A DNA stretch of 64,000 nt from an uncultured Lachnospiraceae bacterium. GTDB taxonomy: Bacteria > Bacillota > Clostridia > Lachnospirales > Lachnospiraceae. The DNA lies in NCBI GenBank assembly GCA_947570615.1, contig CANOVJ010000008.1, positions 1-64,000 on the forward strand. The letters are read 5' to 3'. Positions 28,751 to 38,001 of this stretch are shown piece after piece; within the stretch, counting starts at the first letter, position 1; the number at the start of each line of letters is the position of its first letter. Position numbers and translations under genes: made by a program. The notes beneath the pieces are model-generated. The model saw only the letters and a list, made by a program, of their open reading frames with translations. It ran no database searches and was not told the origin of the DNA.

Positions 28751-29470
28751 GTGAGTTTGATTAAAAAGTACAGAAATGAGTGGAAATATTGTTGTACGGA
28801 AAAGGATCTGGGTATAATAGAGCAACGTCTGGCTGCGATAATGGAGAGGGATTCTAATGCGGATGCCGGGGGGAAATATGAAATTCACAGCCTTTATTTT
28901 GATGATTATAAGGATACCTGTGCAAAAGAAAACGAGGCCGGAATATCTGACAGACTAAAATACAGAGTTCGCTATTATGGGAGTGGATATGATTTTTTAA
29001 AGCTGGAATGTAAACAGAAGAAGGATGGCCGATGTTATAAGGAAAGCTCTCCACTTTCCCTGCAGGAATATCAGAAAATAGTAGATGGAGACACAGAGGA
29101 ACTTTTCTGGCAGACGAATGATCCATTACTTAAACGGTTCTGTGCAGGAAGTCTCTCGCGGAGGCTTCTTCCCAGAGCGATTGTTGACTATGAAAGAATT
29201 GCTTATGTGGAGGAAATCACCAATGTACGCATTACGCTGGATATGAACATTTCTGTGTCAGATGAGTATTCGTACTTTCTGGATGGCACTTATATGCGAT
29301 ATCCGGTTCTGGATAGGGGAAGACATGTATTGGAGGTAAAATTTGATTATATTTTACCGGGATATATAAGACATATAATTTCGAATCGGAATCTGATTCA
29401 GTCAGCGTTTTCGAAATATTATTTAGGAAGAAAAATATTGCAGGGGACAGGGAAGCAGAGATGGATGTGA
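28751..29470 (+). CDS. VTC-domain protein (polyphosphate polymerase-like)
   Basis: 239 aa from GTG 28751. The order of conserved basic/acidic strands matches the VTC domain (PF09359) tunnel: RNEWKYCC, IHSLYFDDY, RLKYRVRYYG, FLKLECKQKKDGR, VDYERIAYV, and LEVKFDY. In yeast Vtc4 the tunnel makes polyphosphate from ATP with a metal; bacterial stand-alone proteins are annotated as polyphosphate polymerase domain proteins. No membrane segment. It overlaps the DUF4956 gene by 10 bases and precedes CotH, a gene triad that recurs in bacteria. Function in a glycan locus is inferred, perhaps supplying phosphate for surface modification. Confidence 0.85.
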   Translation: MSLIKKYRNEWKYCCTEKDLGIIEQRLAAIMERDSNADAGGKYEIHSLYFDDYKDTCAKENEAGISDRLKYRVRYYGSGYDFLKLECKQKKDGRCYKESSPLSLQEYQKIVDGDTEELFWQTNDPLLKRFCAGSLSRRLLPRAIVDYERIAYVEEITNVRITLDMNISVSDEYSYFLDGTYMRYPVLDRGRHVLEVKFDYILPGYIRHIISNRNLIQSAFSKYYLGRKILQGTGKQRWM

Positions 29471-30129
29471 TTAAATATACAATTGAGAATATCGGGAATT
29501 CGTATGGGAGCTCAGCGTTGCATACTACGGTTATCTTATCGGTTCTTCTGATGGTGCTTGTTTTGAGCATATATGAATTTATTGTCTACAGACTGGTTTC
29601 ACACAGAGCCTTTTATAACAGGTCGTTTAATATCTGTATTGCAGTATTGCCATTTTTTATTGCTACAATTATTTTGTGTCTGCAGTCAAATATTGTGATC
29701 ACATTAGGGACGATAGGGGCACTGGCGATTCTGCGCTTCAGAACTGCGGTGAAGGATCCTGTGGACATGCTGTATCTGTTGTGGTCGGTGCACACAGGAA
29801 TCGTTTGCGGATGTCAGTTGTATGAGGTTGCGGTATTGACTTCACTTACAGTGACCATCGTGCTGATTGTACTGGAACATATATCCGTTGGCAGAAAACC
29901 CTTTGTACTTGTTTTGCACTGCGCTGAAAAGAATGAGTCCGGTATTATAAAAAGGATAAGTGAGAATACCGGGAAATATCGTGTCAAAAGCAGAAATTTT
30001 ACAGGTAAGGGGCTGGACATGGTGATAGAGATATCTGTAAAATGCCCTGAGAAGCTGACAGAAAGTCTCCGGGAAGCCGGTGTGGAAAAGTTTTCTGTCC
30101 TGGAGTATGACAGTGAAGATATATTGTAA
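29461..30129 (+). CDS. DUF4956 membrane protein
   Basis: 222 aa with four membrane segments in the first 140 residues, then a cytoplasmic ferredoxin-like domain. The conserved core TLGTIGALAILRFRTAVKD is the hallmark of DUF4956, which regularly stands beside VTC-domain and CotH genes. Its job is unknown; the topology suits a membrane partner or channel for the polymer made by the VTC-domain protein, as membrane Vtc subunits do in yeast. It starts within the preceding gene and is 14 bases from CotH. Confidence 0.85.
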   Translation: MDVIKYTIENIGNSYGSSALHTTVILSVLLMVLVLSIYEFIVYRLVSHRAFYNRSFNICIAVLPFFIATIILCLQSNIVITLGTIGALAILRFRTAVKDPVDMLYLLWSVHTGIVCGCQLYEVAVLTSLTVTIVLIVLEHISVGRKPFVLVLHCAEKNESGIIKRISENTGKYRVKSRNFTGKGLDMVIEISVKCPEKLTESLREAGVEKFSVLEYDSEDIL

Positions 30130-30143
30130 ATGGATGTGGATGA

Positions 30144-32159
30144 ATGAAAAGAAATTTATGTACGGCTGTCCTTGCGCTATCCATGATCGTGGGAGTTTAC
30201 CTTGTATGCTTTCGCGAAAGTGCCGGACACTATTCAGAATATGCAGTCGATGAAGAGTGGATCGAAAATGTCACGGAAGGGCGGACGGAAACGACAGATT
30301 TAATTTCTGAATTGATTTTTAATGAACAAACGCTTATATTTGATAATGCGACCGATACTTTCTTTTATTCTCTTATTGAAGGTGATTTGAAGGCCGATGA
30401 TCCTGTTATAAAAGTAAAAAGCGAAAATGCAGACGTAAAAATTGGATTTTTATCAGAAAGAATATCGGAAGATGGGATAAGAGATAACCGGTCGATTATG
30501 GTTATGGCTTACACTGACAGGACGTATTGCCGGTATTTTCTGAAATGTACAACATTGCCGCTTATGAGTATAGAATGCCAGGAAGAGATATCGGATGATG
30601 CTGTTGAGATGAAACTGACGGTATTCGATAATCGGCGGAATGCGGTGAACAGAGTGATATTCTCAGATGGAGAAATTCATATCCGGGGTGGCAGTACAAG
30701 GGAGTTCCCCAAAAAGGGATATCGTATTTCGCTGAAACAGAAGTCGGTGGGAGATAATATCCGTTCAAATCATGTTTCACTTTTAGGAATGCGTCAGGAT
30801 GACGATTGGCTGTTGTACGCAGGATATAATGATCAGGAGAAAATCAGAAATGTTTTCTCCTCCAATTTGTGGAAATATACCTGTGGAACGGACAATTCCC
30901 GGGGAACAGATACAGGTATGGAGTATAAATATCTGGAACTGTTCATCAATCATGAATATTGGGGATTATATGCTTTGGGGTATCCAATTGACGAAAAACA
31001 GTTGGAGATAAATGGAGAAAAGGGAGATCAGGTTTTATATAAAAAAATAACCTGGGCCAGTGAGGAGGCACTGCGGTTTTCTGAATCCGGAAATATTGAT
31101 GGTTATGAGATAAAAAGCAGCACGAGAGTCGATGGAGAAACAGAGGATCTGACAGGAGACTGGTCTCTTTTATCAGAGTATTACAATAAATTATATCAGT
31201 GTCCTGATGACAATGACATGCTGTATTCCGGAATAGATATAGATAATGCCATAGATATTTACCTGTTTTTTAATCTCATACAGGGACATGATAATGTCAG
31301 AGGCCCCTTGATTAAAAATCTTTATATGACGATAACCAACGAGCATGACAGACTGACGGCATTATATTCTCCCTGGGATATGGATATCACCTGGGGGAAT
31401 ATGTGGACAGAGGATGTAATGGCGAATAAAGTTATTCCTTATGGTATGCCAGTGGATGATAACTGTATCATGGAAAGCGGATATTTAAATCAGTTATTGG
31501 ATAATGGAGATGATTTAATATGGGAAAAAGTATTTCGGAAGTACCGTCGATTACGGGAGACTGGCTGGTCAGAGGAAAATATTAATTCCATGCTGGATGA
31601 ATATGAGGCGGATATTTATGGTTCCGGTGCATATGCAAGGGAGATGGAGCGGTGGACGGAGGGAACTTATTCGGGTATTGTCAGTCGGCTGGATGTTTTC
31701 AGGGATTATGTCATGAAACGTTTACATGAGACAGACCTGTATTATGGAAGACTGGAGGTTCTGTCCGATGAAAATGCCCTTATCAGACGCAGCGCTCAGT
31801 ATAAGGGGTTCCGTGAAAGTAGATTTATTATAGAGATTAATGACAGAGATCTGCTGAATAATGCGGATTATGTGGAACTGTTTGAGTACATTGGAGTTGA
31901 CAGTTCTTTAATCACAGGAGAAATACGTTTTGCCATCGTGAACCCGGCAGAGGGAAAGTGTGAGTATCTCTCTGCGCTGGAGGATGGTATGGAGACCTGT
32001 GGGGGAGTAATCTCCTTTTCGGATAACAGAGAGGAGGAAAATGCTTATACGATATGTCTGGAGGGGCTTCCCTGTCTGCGAGTAACAGATTTGCCAGCGA
32101 GCGGGATAAGGATGATTTTTGTTAAGGATAACAGAGCGAGGGCGTTTGATTTTTACTGA
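30144..32159 (+). CDS. CotH-family protein kinase-like protein, exported and membrane-anchored
   Basis: 671 aa. Residues ~7-24 form a signal anchor, so the rest lies outside the membrane. EIHIRGGSTREFPKKGYRISL-like blocks begin the CotH domain (around residues 175-200), followed by LELFINHEYWGLYAL (about 263-275) and PWDMDITWG with D412 and D414, the metal/catalytic aspartate pair of this atypical kinase family. CotH of Bacillus phosphorylates spore-coat proteins. Here, next to VTC and DUF4956, it may phosphorylate cell-envelope proteins or glycans. The ~170 C-terminal residues past the kinase domain are unassigned. Confidence 0.85.
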   Translation: MKRNLCTAVLALSMIVGVYLVCFRESAGHYSEYAVDEEWIENVTEGRTETTDLISELIFNEQTLIFDNATDTFFYSLIEGDLKADDPVIKVKSENADVKIGFLSERISEDGIRDNRSIMVMAYTDRTYCRYFLKCTTLPLMSIECQEEISDDAVEMKLTVFDNRRNAVNRVIFSDGEIHIRGGSTREFPKKGYRISLKQKSVGDNIRSNHVSLLGMRQDDDWLLYAGYNDQEKIRNVFSSNLWKYTCGTDNSRGTDTGMEYKYLELFINHEYWGLYALGYPIDEKQLEINGEKGDQVLYKKITWASEEALRFSESGNIDGYEIKSSTRVDGETEDLTGDWSLLSEYYNKLYQCPDDNDMLYSGIDIDNAIDIYLFFNLIQGHDNVRGPLIKNLYMTITNEHDRLTALYSPWDMDITWGNMWTEDVMANKVIPYGMPVDDNCIMESGYLNQLLDNGDDLIWEKVFRKYRRLRETGWSEENINSMLDEYEADIYGSGAYAREMERWTEGTYSGIVSRLDVFRDYVMKRLHETDLYYGRLEVLSDENALIRRSAQYKGFRESRFIIEINDRDLLNNADYVELFEYIGVDSSLITGEIRFAIVNPAEGKCEYLSALEDGMETCGGVISFSDNREEENAYTICLEGLPCLRVTDLPASGIRMIFVKDNRARAFDFY

Positions 32160-32193
32160 GTATACTACGGCATTGAAGGTGAGGGAGGCGGTT

Positions 32194-32904
32194 GTGCTGA
32201 AGATACTGATAATTATTCCGGCATTTAATGAGGAGGGGAGCATAGAACGGGTAGTCAATGACCTGACAGAAAGATTTCCACAGTATGATTATCTGGTCGT
32301 CAACGATGGTTCAACAGATGGCACAAAAGATATATGTAATGGAAACGGATATCATGTGGTGAATTTAATCGTAAATATGGGAATCGGGGGGGCTGTTCAG
32401 ACAGGATATCGATATGCCGTAAACAACAGGTACGATATCACAGTGCAGATCGATGGAGATGGACAACATGATGTATCTTATCTGGAGGAGATGATTCGCC
32501 TTATCGAGGATGGGAGAGCAGATATTGTTATTGGTTCCAGGTTTCTTGGGACAGAAGGCTTTCAGTCAACCAGACTGCGAAGGACCGGCATCGTATTTCT
32601 CAGTATGCTGGGAAAGATTCTTACAGGCGTCCGGGTTCGGGATATTACAAGCGGATATCGGGTGGTCAATTCAAAATTTATACACATATTTGCGCAGGAT
32701 TATCCGGCTGATTATCCGGAACCTGAGGCAATGGTGATTGCGGCGGTACACGGAGGGCGAATATTGGAATATCCAGTGGTGATGCGGGAGCGAAAAACCG
32801 GGGAGAGTTCTATAACCATAAAAAAGTCGGTTTATTATATGTGTAAAGTTACACTGGCAATGATTATTCGAAGAATAAGTTTTGGAATCCGGAGGCAAAA
32901 ATGA
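32194..32904 (+). CDS. GT2 DPM1-like polyprenyl-phosphate sugar synthase
   Basis: 236 aa from GTG 32194, five bases after GAGGGAGG; an upstream in-frame extension overlaps cotH and lacks a site. IIIPAFNEEGSIERVV, VVNDGSTDGT, MGIGGAVQTGYRYA and QIDGDGQHD are diagnostic of the dolichol-phosphate mannose/glucose synthase group. It would load a hexose on undecaprenyl phosphate at the inner face, supplying the GT-C enzymes of this locus. No C-terminal membrane segments; instead a DUF2304 protein with membrane helices follows with a 4-base overlap. A 7-G tract at 32386-32392 lies inside the gene. Confidence 0.9.
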   Translation: MLKILIIIPAFNEEGSIERVVNDLTERFPQYDYLVVNDGSTDGTKDICNGNGYHVVNLIVNMGIGGAVQTGYRYAVNNRYDITVQIDGDGQHDVSYLEEMIRLIEDGRADIVIGSRFLGTEGFQSTRLRRTGIVFLSMLGKILTGVRVRDITSGYRVVNSKFIHIFAQDYPADYPEPEAMVIAAVHGGRILEYPVVMRERKTGESSITIKKSVYYMCKVTLAMIIRRISFGIRRQK

Positions 32905-33257
32905 TCCCTGTAACTCTGAGAATTACATTGATATTTGCGGTAATAAGTTACTTTGTTTTTATTTTGTACTATTTAAAAAACAAAATGCTGGAATTAAAGT
33001 ATACGCTCATATGGCTGGCAGCCGGTCTGGTGATGATCGTGTTAATCGCGTTTCCGGAGCTTCTGATGACGTTTGTCGCTTTCTTCGGAATAGAAAGTAA
33101 TATGAACGGATTATACATTCTGGTTCTGGCATTTATTATCATGACTTTAATGACACTGACATCCATCGTATCGAGACAGAATCTGAAAATAAGAATTCTG
33201 GTTCAGGAGTTGAGCATATTGGAAAAAAGAATTCGGGAACTGGAAAACGGGGAGTAA
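32901..33257 (+). CDS. DUF2304 small membrane protein
   Basis: 118 aa with three hydrophobic segments (about 5-25, 33-52, 65-87) and a charged coiled-coil tail, QNLKIRILVQELSILEKRIREL. This is the DUF2304 layout, nearly always found directly behind a DPM1-like GT2 as here (ATGA overlap). It probably anchors or assists the soluble GT2 at the membrane, replacing the membrane helices that other synthases carry themselves. Confidence 0.9.
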   Translation: MIPVTLRITLIFAVISYFVFILYYLKNKMLELKYTLIWLAAGLVMIVLIAFPELLMTFVAFFGIESNMNGLYILVLAFIIMTLMTLTSIVSRQNLKIRILVQELSILEKRIRELENGE

Positions 33258-33265
33258 TAATAATC

Positions 33266-34465
33266 TTGAAGAAGCTGGTTCAAATAAATACCGTCTGCAA
33301 TACGAGTACGGGAAAACTGATGGGAGATATTCAGCGGGAGGCTGACAGGGAAGGATATAAAACGCTTTCGATTGTAGGAAGACGAAAGGTATTTCCGGAT
33401 CTTCGTTGTGAGCGGATAGGGAATGGATTATCCTTCTGGATCCATGTCGCGGTTAATACTGTTTTTGACAGACAGGGGTATGCGTCATATTTTGCGACGA
33501 AAAGGATCATAAAAATAATACGGAAGGAATGTCCGGATATAATCCATCTTCATAATTTACATGGATATTATATCAACCTTCCATTATTGTTTTCATATCT
33601 GACAGAGGAATATCATGGAAAAGTATTCTGGACATTTCATGATTGCTGGCCCTTTACAGGACATTGCGCGTATTTTACGGCTGTCGGATGTGATAAGTGG
33701 AAAAAAGGATGTGAAAGGTGTCCGAACAGGAAGGGATATCCTGTCAGCTTGATTGCAGATGCGTCGAGGAAAAATTACGCTGACAAGAAAAGGATGTTTA
33801 CCAGTCTGAAAAATTTTACGGTCATTGTTCCGTCTGAGTGGATGGCGTCCATGGTCAGAAAATCCTTTTTTGGAGATTATCCGGTTGAGGTTGTGAGCAA
33901 TGGGGTAGACCTGAATGTATTTTCATGCACCAGGCCCTCAGAAAGTCTGTATGATAAATATAATATCGACAGGAAAAAGAAAGTCGTTCTGGGAGTTGCG
34001 AATGTCTGGGATGCCCGTAAGGGGATGCCGGATTTTCTGGCGTTGGCAAAAGTAATACCCGATGATTATCAGATTTTTCTGGTAGGCTTGTCGGCGCTGC
34101 AAATGAGAAGGCTTCCTGGGAATATAACGGGGATACGCAGGACAGGGGACAGAAAGGAGCTTGCGGCAATTTACTCCGCGGCGCATGTTTTTATTAATCC
34201 ATCGCTTGAGGAATCCTTTTCTCTTGTCACAGTAGAAGCGATCGCCTGTGGCACGCCGGTAATTGTCCTTGATACAAGTGCGGTCAGGGAGCTTGTCTGC
34301 GAAGAGAATGGCATCGTCTTAAGGCACCATAGTGGAACAGATTATCTGGAGGCGATCAGGGAGCTCGAGCGAAGGGATCTGTCGGGAGAGAAGATTTCAC
34401 AGACCGCGAGAAAATATAATTCGAATAAATTTGCCGAAAGAATTATTGAGCTGTATAGAAGCTGA
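33266..34465 (+). CDS. GT4 glycosyltransferase with CPxTGHC-type cysteine motif
   Basis: 399 aa, TTG start at 33266 after GGGGAG. It has a divergent N terminus (VQINTVCNTSTGKLMGDI), then HLHNLHGYYIN, and FHDCWPFTGHCAYF with VGCDKWKKGCERCPN. That cysteine block (WPxTGHC...C..W..GC..CP) is characteristic of a GT4 subgroup including WcaC-like colanic acid enzymes. ESFSLVTVEA holds E316/E324 of the catalytic E-x7-E. Likely a retaining galactosyl-type transferase; donor unproven. It follows the DUF2304 gene by 8 bases. Confidence 0.87.
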   Translation: MKKLVQINTVCNTSTGKLMGDIQREADREGYKTLSIVGRRKVFPDLRCERIGNGLSFWIHVAVNTVFDRQGYASYFATKRIIKIIRKECPDIIHLHNLHGYYINLPLLFSYLTEEYHGKVFWTFHDCWPFTGHCAYFTAVGCDKWKKGCERCPNRKGYPVSLIADASRKNYADKKRMFTSLKNFTVIVPSEWMASMVRKSFFGDYPVEVVSNGVDLNVFSCTRPSESLYDKYNIDRKKKVVLGVANVWDARKGMPDFLALAKVIPDDYQIFLVGLSALQMRRLPGNITGIRRTGDRKELAAIYSAAHVFINPSLEESFSLVTVEAIACGTPVIVLDTSAVRELVCEENGIVLRHHSGTDYLEAIRELERRDLSGEKISQTARKYNSNKFAERIIELYRS

Positions 34466-34477
34466 AATGAGAAGAGC

Positions 34478-35389
34478 ATGAGTAAAATAGCGGTGATACT
34501 TGTAAATTACAATGGAAAAAAATATAATGACAGTTGCATCGAGTCCGTCCTTCACAGTAAGGTTTCCTGTGAACTGGAAGTAGTTATAGTAGATAATGCG
34601 TCTACGGATGGCTCTCTGGAGCTCTTATGTGATAAGTGGGGATCAAACGGTCAGGTAACGATTATCGCCCTGAAAACGAATTATGGATTTTCCAAAGCCA
34701 ACAACGCCGGGATCGAGCGAGCCGAAAAGAATGGGGCGGAGTATTTTCTGTTGTTGAATAATGATACGGAAATTGCAGAGGATACCATAGAAAAAATGGT
34801 GCGTCTTCAGAAAAAAAACAGTGCGATTGTTGTTCCAGGAATTGTTTATGCAGATCAGCCTGACCGTATCTGGTGCGCGGGCGGATATTTTAGCAGAGTC
34901 ATCTGGAAGCCTGTACAAAGGGGTTTGAATCAAAAGGATATGGGCCAGTTTGCGCAGAGTGAGCAATGCAGCTTTGCCAATGGATGCTGCGTACTTCTGT
35001 CAGGAGAAATTCTGCAAAGACTTGGGAAGCTTGATGAAAGATTTTTTCTTTACTATGAGGATGTAGAATACAGTCTGCGGGCCAGGCAGAAAAAGATACC
35101 GATATGGTATTGCGCGGATGCGGTGGTTCATCATAAGGTAAATGGGTCAACGCTGGGAAATGAAAGGCCGGACAGTGCGTATTATATCACGAGAAACTGG
35201 CTTTTGTGCAATCGTATTTATATGAAGTATCGTTTCCCTGTGTTTCTGCTTTATTTTATACTTAACAGAGCCGCATGGCTTTTAATATGGTTATTAACGG
35301 GCAGAGTTGCAAATGCGCTGGCTGCAATGGAAGGAGTTGTGGATTACAGAAAGAGAATAACCGGTCAATATTCGAAGAATAGTTTGTAA
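34478..35389 (+). CDS. GT2 rhamnosyltransferase-like glycosyltransferase
   Basis: 303 aa GT-A enzyme of the WbbL/rhamnosyltransferase group: IAVILVNYNGKKYND, IVDNASTDGSLEL, NYGFSKANNAGI, LLNNDTEI as the DxD site and FFLYYEDVEYSLRARQ as the ED acceptor/base motif. A C-terminal hydrophobic segment (VFLLYFILNRAAWLLIWLL) may anchor it. dTDP-rhamnose genes are not in this window, so the name shows family, not proven donor. Its stop overlaps the -35 element of the internal promoter at 35384-35412. Confidence 0.87.
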   Translation: MSKIAVILVNYNGKKYNDSCIESVLHSKVSCELEVVIVDNASTDGSLELLCDKWGSNGQVTIIALKTNYGFSKANNAGIERAEKNGAEYFLLLNNDTEIAEDTIEKMVRLQKKNSAIVVPGIVYADQPDRIWCAGGYFSRVIWKPVQRGLNQKDMGQFAQSEQCSFANGCCVLLSGEILQRLGKLDERFFLYYEDVEYSLRARQKKIPIWYCADAVVHHKVNGSTLGNERPDSAYYITRNWLLCNRIYMKYRFPVFLLYFILNRAAWLLIWLLTGRVANALAAMEGVVDYRKRITGQYSKNSL

Positions 35390-35412
35390 AGGTGTTTTGT
35401 TTATGATATACT
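35384..35412 (+). promoter_or_regulatory. Internal sigma-A promoter candidate
   Basis: TTGTAA (35384-35389) and TATACT (35407-35412) are separated by exactly 17 bases, and the -10 is extended by TG (TGATATACT). That is a 4-of-6 and a 5-of-6 match plus the TGn element. Predicted start near 35419, about 19 bases before ATG 35438. It lies in a 48-base spacer and would drive the AT-rich block that begins there. Confidence 0.6.
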
Positions 35413-35437
35413 AACCTGAAGTGGAGCGATGTAGAAG

Positions 35438-36571
35438 ATGAGAGAAAAAAGAGGTTATTATATACATTTTGATGCTCGGAAGTCGGTTGGCGTCAGTAAA
35501 AAAATTGATATGCAGATGCGGGCATTAAGTAATGAGTTTTGTATGGAGGAAATTCCAATAGCTGCCATACCTCGAAACCTGATTTGGCGTATTATCGGGT
35601 TGTTTCCCTTCGCATCTGTTCCAAGAAAGTATGAGGATGCGTGGAAACAGATAGTTGCTCCTGATTTTGTTTACGTAAGAAGAACGGTTGCGGATTTTTC
35701 TTATATGTCATTTTTGCGTCAGCTCAAGAAAAAATATCCGAACTGTAAAGTGATAGTTGAAATTTTTACTTATCCTTACGACAGGGATGACTTCTGGAAG
35801 TGGAATGCGTGGCCTTTTTATATTAAAGAGATATTGAACAGAAAAAAATACAGGATATGTGCGGATCGTTTTGTAACATACAGTGGAGATAAAGAAATTT
35901 TTGGTGTTACGGCTATTCGGACTACCAACGGGGTAGACACCGACCGGATAAAAATGTCTGTGGGAAACTATCATAGGGATAGAATTACCATAATAGGTGT
36001 GGCTTATATGCAACGGCAGCATGGTTATGAGAGGATTATCCGGGGCCTTAAAGATTATTATAAGAAACAGAATATTAGAAAAGAAGTGTATTTATGCTTG
36101 GTGGGCGACGGGCCGGAAAAGAAATACTACCAGAAACTGGCCAGGCAATATAATCTTTTGGATCATGTTCAATTTTACTCTACTGTAATTGGAAAAGAGC
36201 TGGATGAGTTATATGATCAGGCAGATATTGCTCTTGCTTCTTTTGGCTTTTATAAGGCAGGAGTGTATTTTTCCAATTCATCATTAAAAGCGTATGAATG
36301 TCTGGCTAAAGGGTTGCCATTTGCAACAGGGTGCTCCATTTCAGGAATTGATGAAAATTGTCCTTATATGTTTTTATTTCCAAATGACAAAAGTGTGGTT
36401 GATATTTCACAGGTCGTAACCAGATTTGAGAATCTGATCGAAAAGTTTGGGAAAGATAAGTCGGAGCTGGCACGGGAAATACGCGAATACGCTGAGACGA
36501 ATTTCAGCATGGAAAAAGTGATGAAACCTATAATAGATTATATTGGCCGAAATAACGAGGAGCCGACATGA
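35438..36571 (+). CDS. GT-B family glycosyltransferase (GT4-like)
   Basis: 377 aa with two Rossmann-like halves. N-terminal YYIHFDARKSVGVSKKID resembles the loop where GT4 enzymes have GG.S; VDTDRIKM precedes the second domain and CLVGDGPEKKYYQKLA is the common nucleotide-binding segment. The usual E-x7-E is not obvious; the equivalent place reads GVYFSNSSLKAYECLAKGLP, keeping only the second glutamate. It is thus a divergent GT4/GT1 member. It overlaps the next gene by 4 bases (ATGA) and sits right behind the promoter at 35384. Confidence 0.78.
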   Translation: MREKRGYYIHFDARKSVGVSKKIDMQMRALSNEFCMEEIPIAAIPRNLIWRIIGLFPFASVPRKYEDAWKQIVAPDFVYVRRTVADFSYMSFLRQLKKKYPNCKVIVEIFTYPYDRDDFWKWNAWPFYIKEILNRKKYRICADRFVTYSGDKEIFGVTAIRTTNGVDTDRIKMSVGNYHRDRITIIGVAYMQRQHGYERIIRGLKDYYKKQNIRKEVYLCLVGDGPEKKYYQKLARQYNLLDHVQFYSTVIGKELDELYDQADIALASFGFYKAGVYFSNSSLKAYECLAKGLPFATGCSISGIDENCPYMFLFPNDKSVVDISQVVTRFENLIEKFGKDKSELAREIREYAETNFSMEKVMKPIIDYIGRNNEEPT

Positions 36572-37962
36572 AAATAGTTTTAAACGAAAGTACCGGAACG
36601 AGGAGCCAATTGATAAAGAATAATGCTGACAGTCTCCTGATTTTTTTCCTGTACTTTTTTTTGCATTTGTTTATGAAATTTAATCGTTGGGACGATGTGT
36701 TGTATACAACATATTTTGAAACCTATAATTATAATATGTTCAGCTTTATCAGCAGACAATATCAATATTGGACATCCAGAGTTTTTATTGAAGCAGCTGT
36801 TATTTTATTTGGATGGCTGCCGCGAATAATATGGGTTGTAGTAGATTCGTTGATGATCGTGTTATTATATCGTGCCGGAGCTGATCTTATAAAACTCATT
36901 ACCGAGAAACAGGAGGATACTGGATATAAGCAATGTCAGATGTTTCTGTTCTTATGTTTTCCATATGCGCTGATGGCCACGGCAGGATGGCTGACAACAA
37001 CGATTAACTGGACATGGATGCTGGCGCTGCTTGTATATGGCATAAAAGTATTGCTGTATTCCGTTATGGGTAAGAATGAGCGGCAGAATATAGTTAAAAA
37101 CGTAATGTATTGTATAGCGTATATATATGCAACTAATTTTGACGTTGCGGCGATTGTAATGTCAGGGCTACTTATCGTTATATGTGTAGCCTGTATGAAA
37201 TCCTCTGGTTATAGATTCTGTATTGAATATTGGGAAGCTGCCGCTATAACCGTAACGAATCTGCTTTTGTTTGTTATATGTCCCGGAAATTGGGTCAGGA
37301 TGGAACAGGATGCGATTATACACGATACGGCTGACGTGTTAACGCTATCTTTCTGGGGCAAGATCAGGATGGGAATTAACTCAGCGTTTTATCACTATAT
37401 GTCGATACCGAATGTTGTGCTGTTTACTGTCTGTGCAGTTCTGATGACAGCCATCTGGCTCAAAGCTTCAAAAAAAAGCACGAGGATTATAGCATTTATC
37501 CCGATGGGGATTACCGTGGGCTGGACAATTTACATGTTCTTTGCATATACGGTAAAAAATCGAACATTAACATATATATATCCCGATGCTCTGTTTAATA
37601 CAGGCACGGAGACAGAACAGTATCTGGCACTGAGCTCAGCTTTGATCCTGGTAGCGTCAATCTTATATCTGTTGCGGGCGATTATACCGGAAGACAGATT
37701 ATTTATCCCGTTGGCAGTAATACTTTTTATATGGGGCCTTGTTCCCGATATCGTACTGGGTTTTACATCAACAATATCGGCATCCATTCTTCGTGTAGTG
37801 TCTTTTTTGTATCTGGCGTTTATATTTTTAACCTGCGTGGTCATTAAATATTCAGGGATGCTGAAGAATTGTGCTGCCAGAAGGGGAATTATTTTTCTGG
37901 GCATGAGCGGAGCCGCTTTTAATTTAATCCAGATCATACGTCATATAATTGTTTATGGCTGA
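36568..37962 (+). CDS. DUF6056-like polytopic membrane protein (putative GT-C)
   Basis: 464 aa, about 11 hydrophobic segments. FNRWDDVLYTTYFE after the first segment holds D42-D43, followed by WTSRVFIEAAVILFGW, the same plan as DUF6056-like proteins at 8862 and 25544. A third paralogue in one locus suggests that each modifies a different site or uses a different lipid-phosphate sugar. Eight Ts at 36655-36662 are in an intact frame. Starts in an ATGA overlap with the GT4-like gene. Confidence 0.66.
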   Translation: MKIVLNESTGTRSQLIKNNADSLLIFFLYFFLHLFMKFNRWDDVLYTTYFETYNYNMFSFISRQYQYWTSRVFIEAAVILFGWLPRIIWVVVDSLMIVLLYRAGADLIKLITEKQEDTGYKQCQMFLFLCFPYALMATAGWLTTTINWTWMLALLVYGIKVLLYSVMGKNERQNIVKNVMYCIAYIYATNFDVAAIVMSGLLIVICVACMKSSGYRFCIEYWEAAAITVTNLLLFVICPGNWVRMEQDAIIHDTADVLTLSFWGKIRMGINSAFYHYMSIPNVVLFTVCAVLMTAIWLKASKKSTRIIAFIPMGITVGWTIYMFFAYTVKNRTLTYIYPDALFNTGTETEQYLALSSALILVASILYLLRAIIPEDRLFIPLAVILFIWGLVPDIVLGFTSTISASILRVVSFLYLAFIFLTCVVIKYSGMLKNCAARRGIIFLGMSGAAFNLIQIIRHIIVYG

Positions 37963-38001
37963 CGATGGGAAGAGAAGAGGCTGCCTGGTGAAGGGGGCTG
38001 T

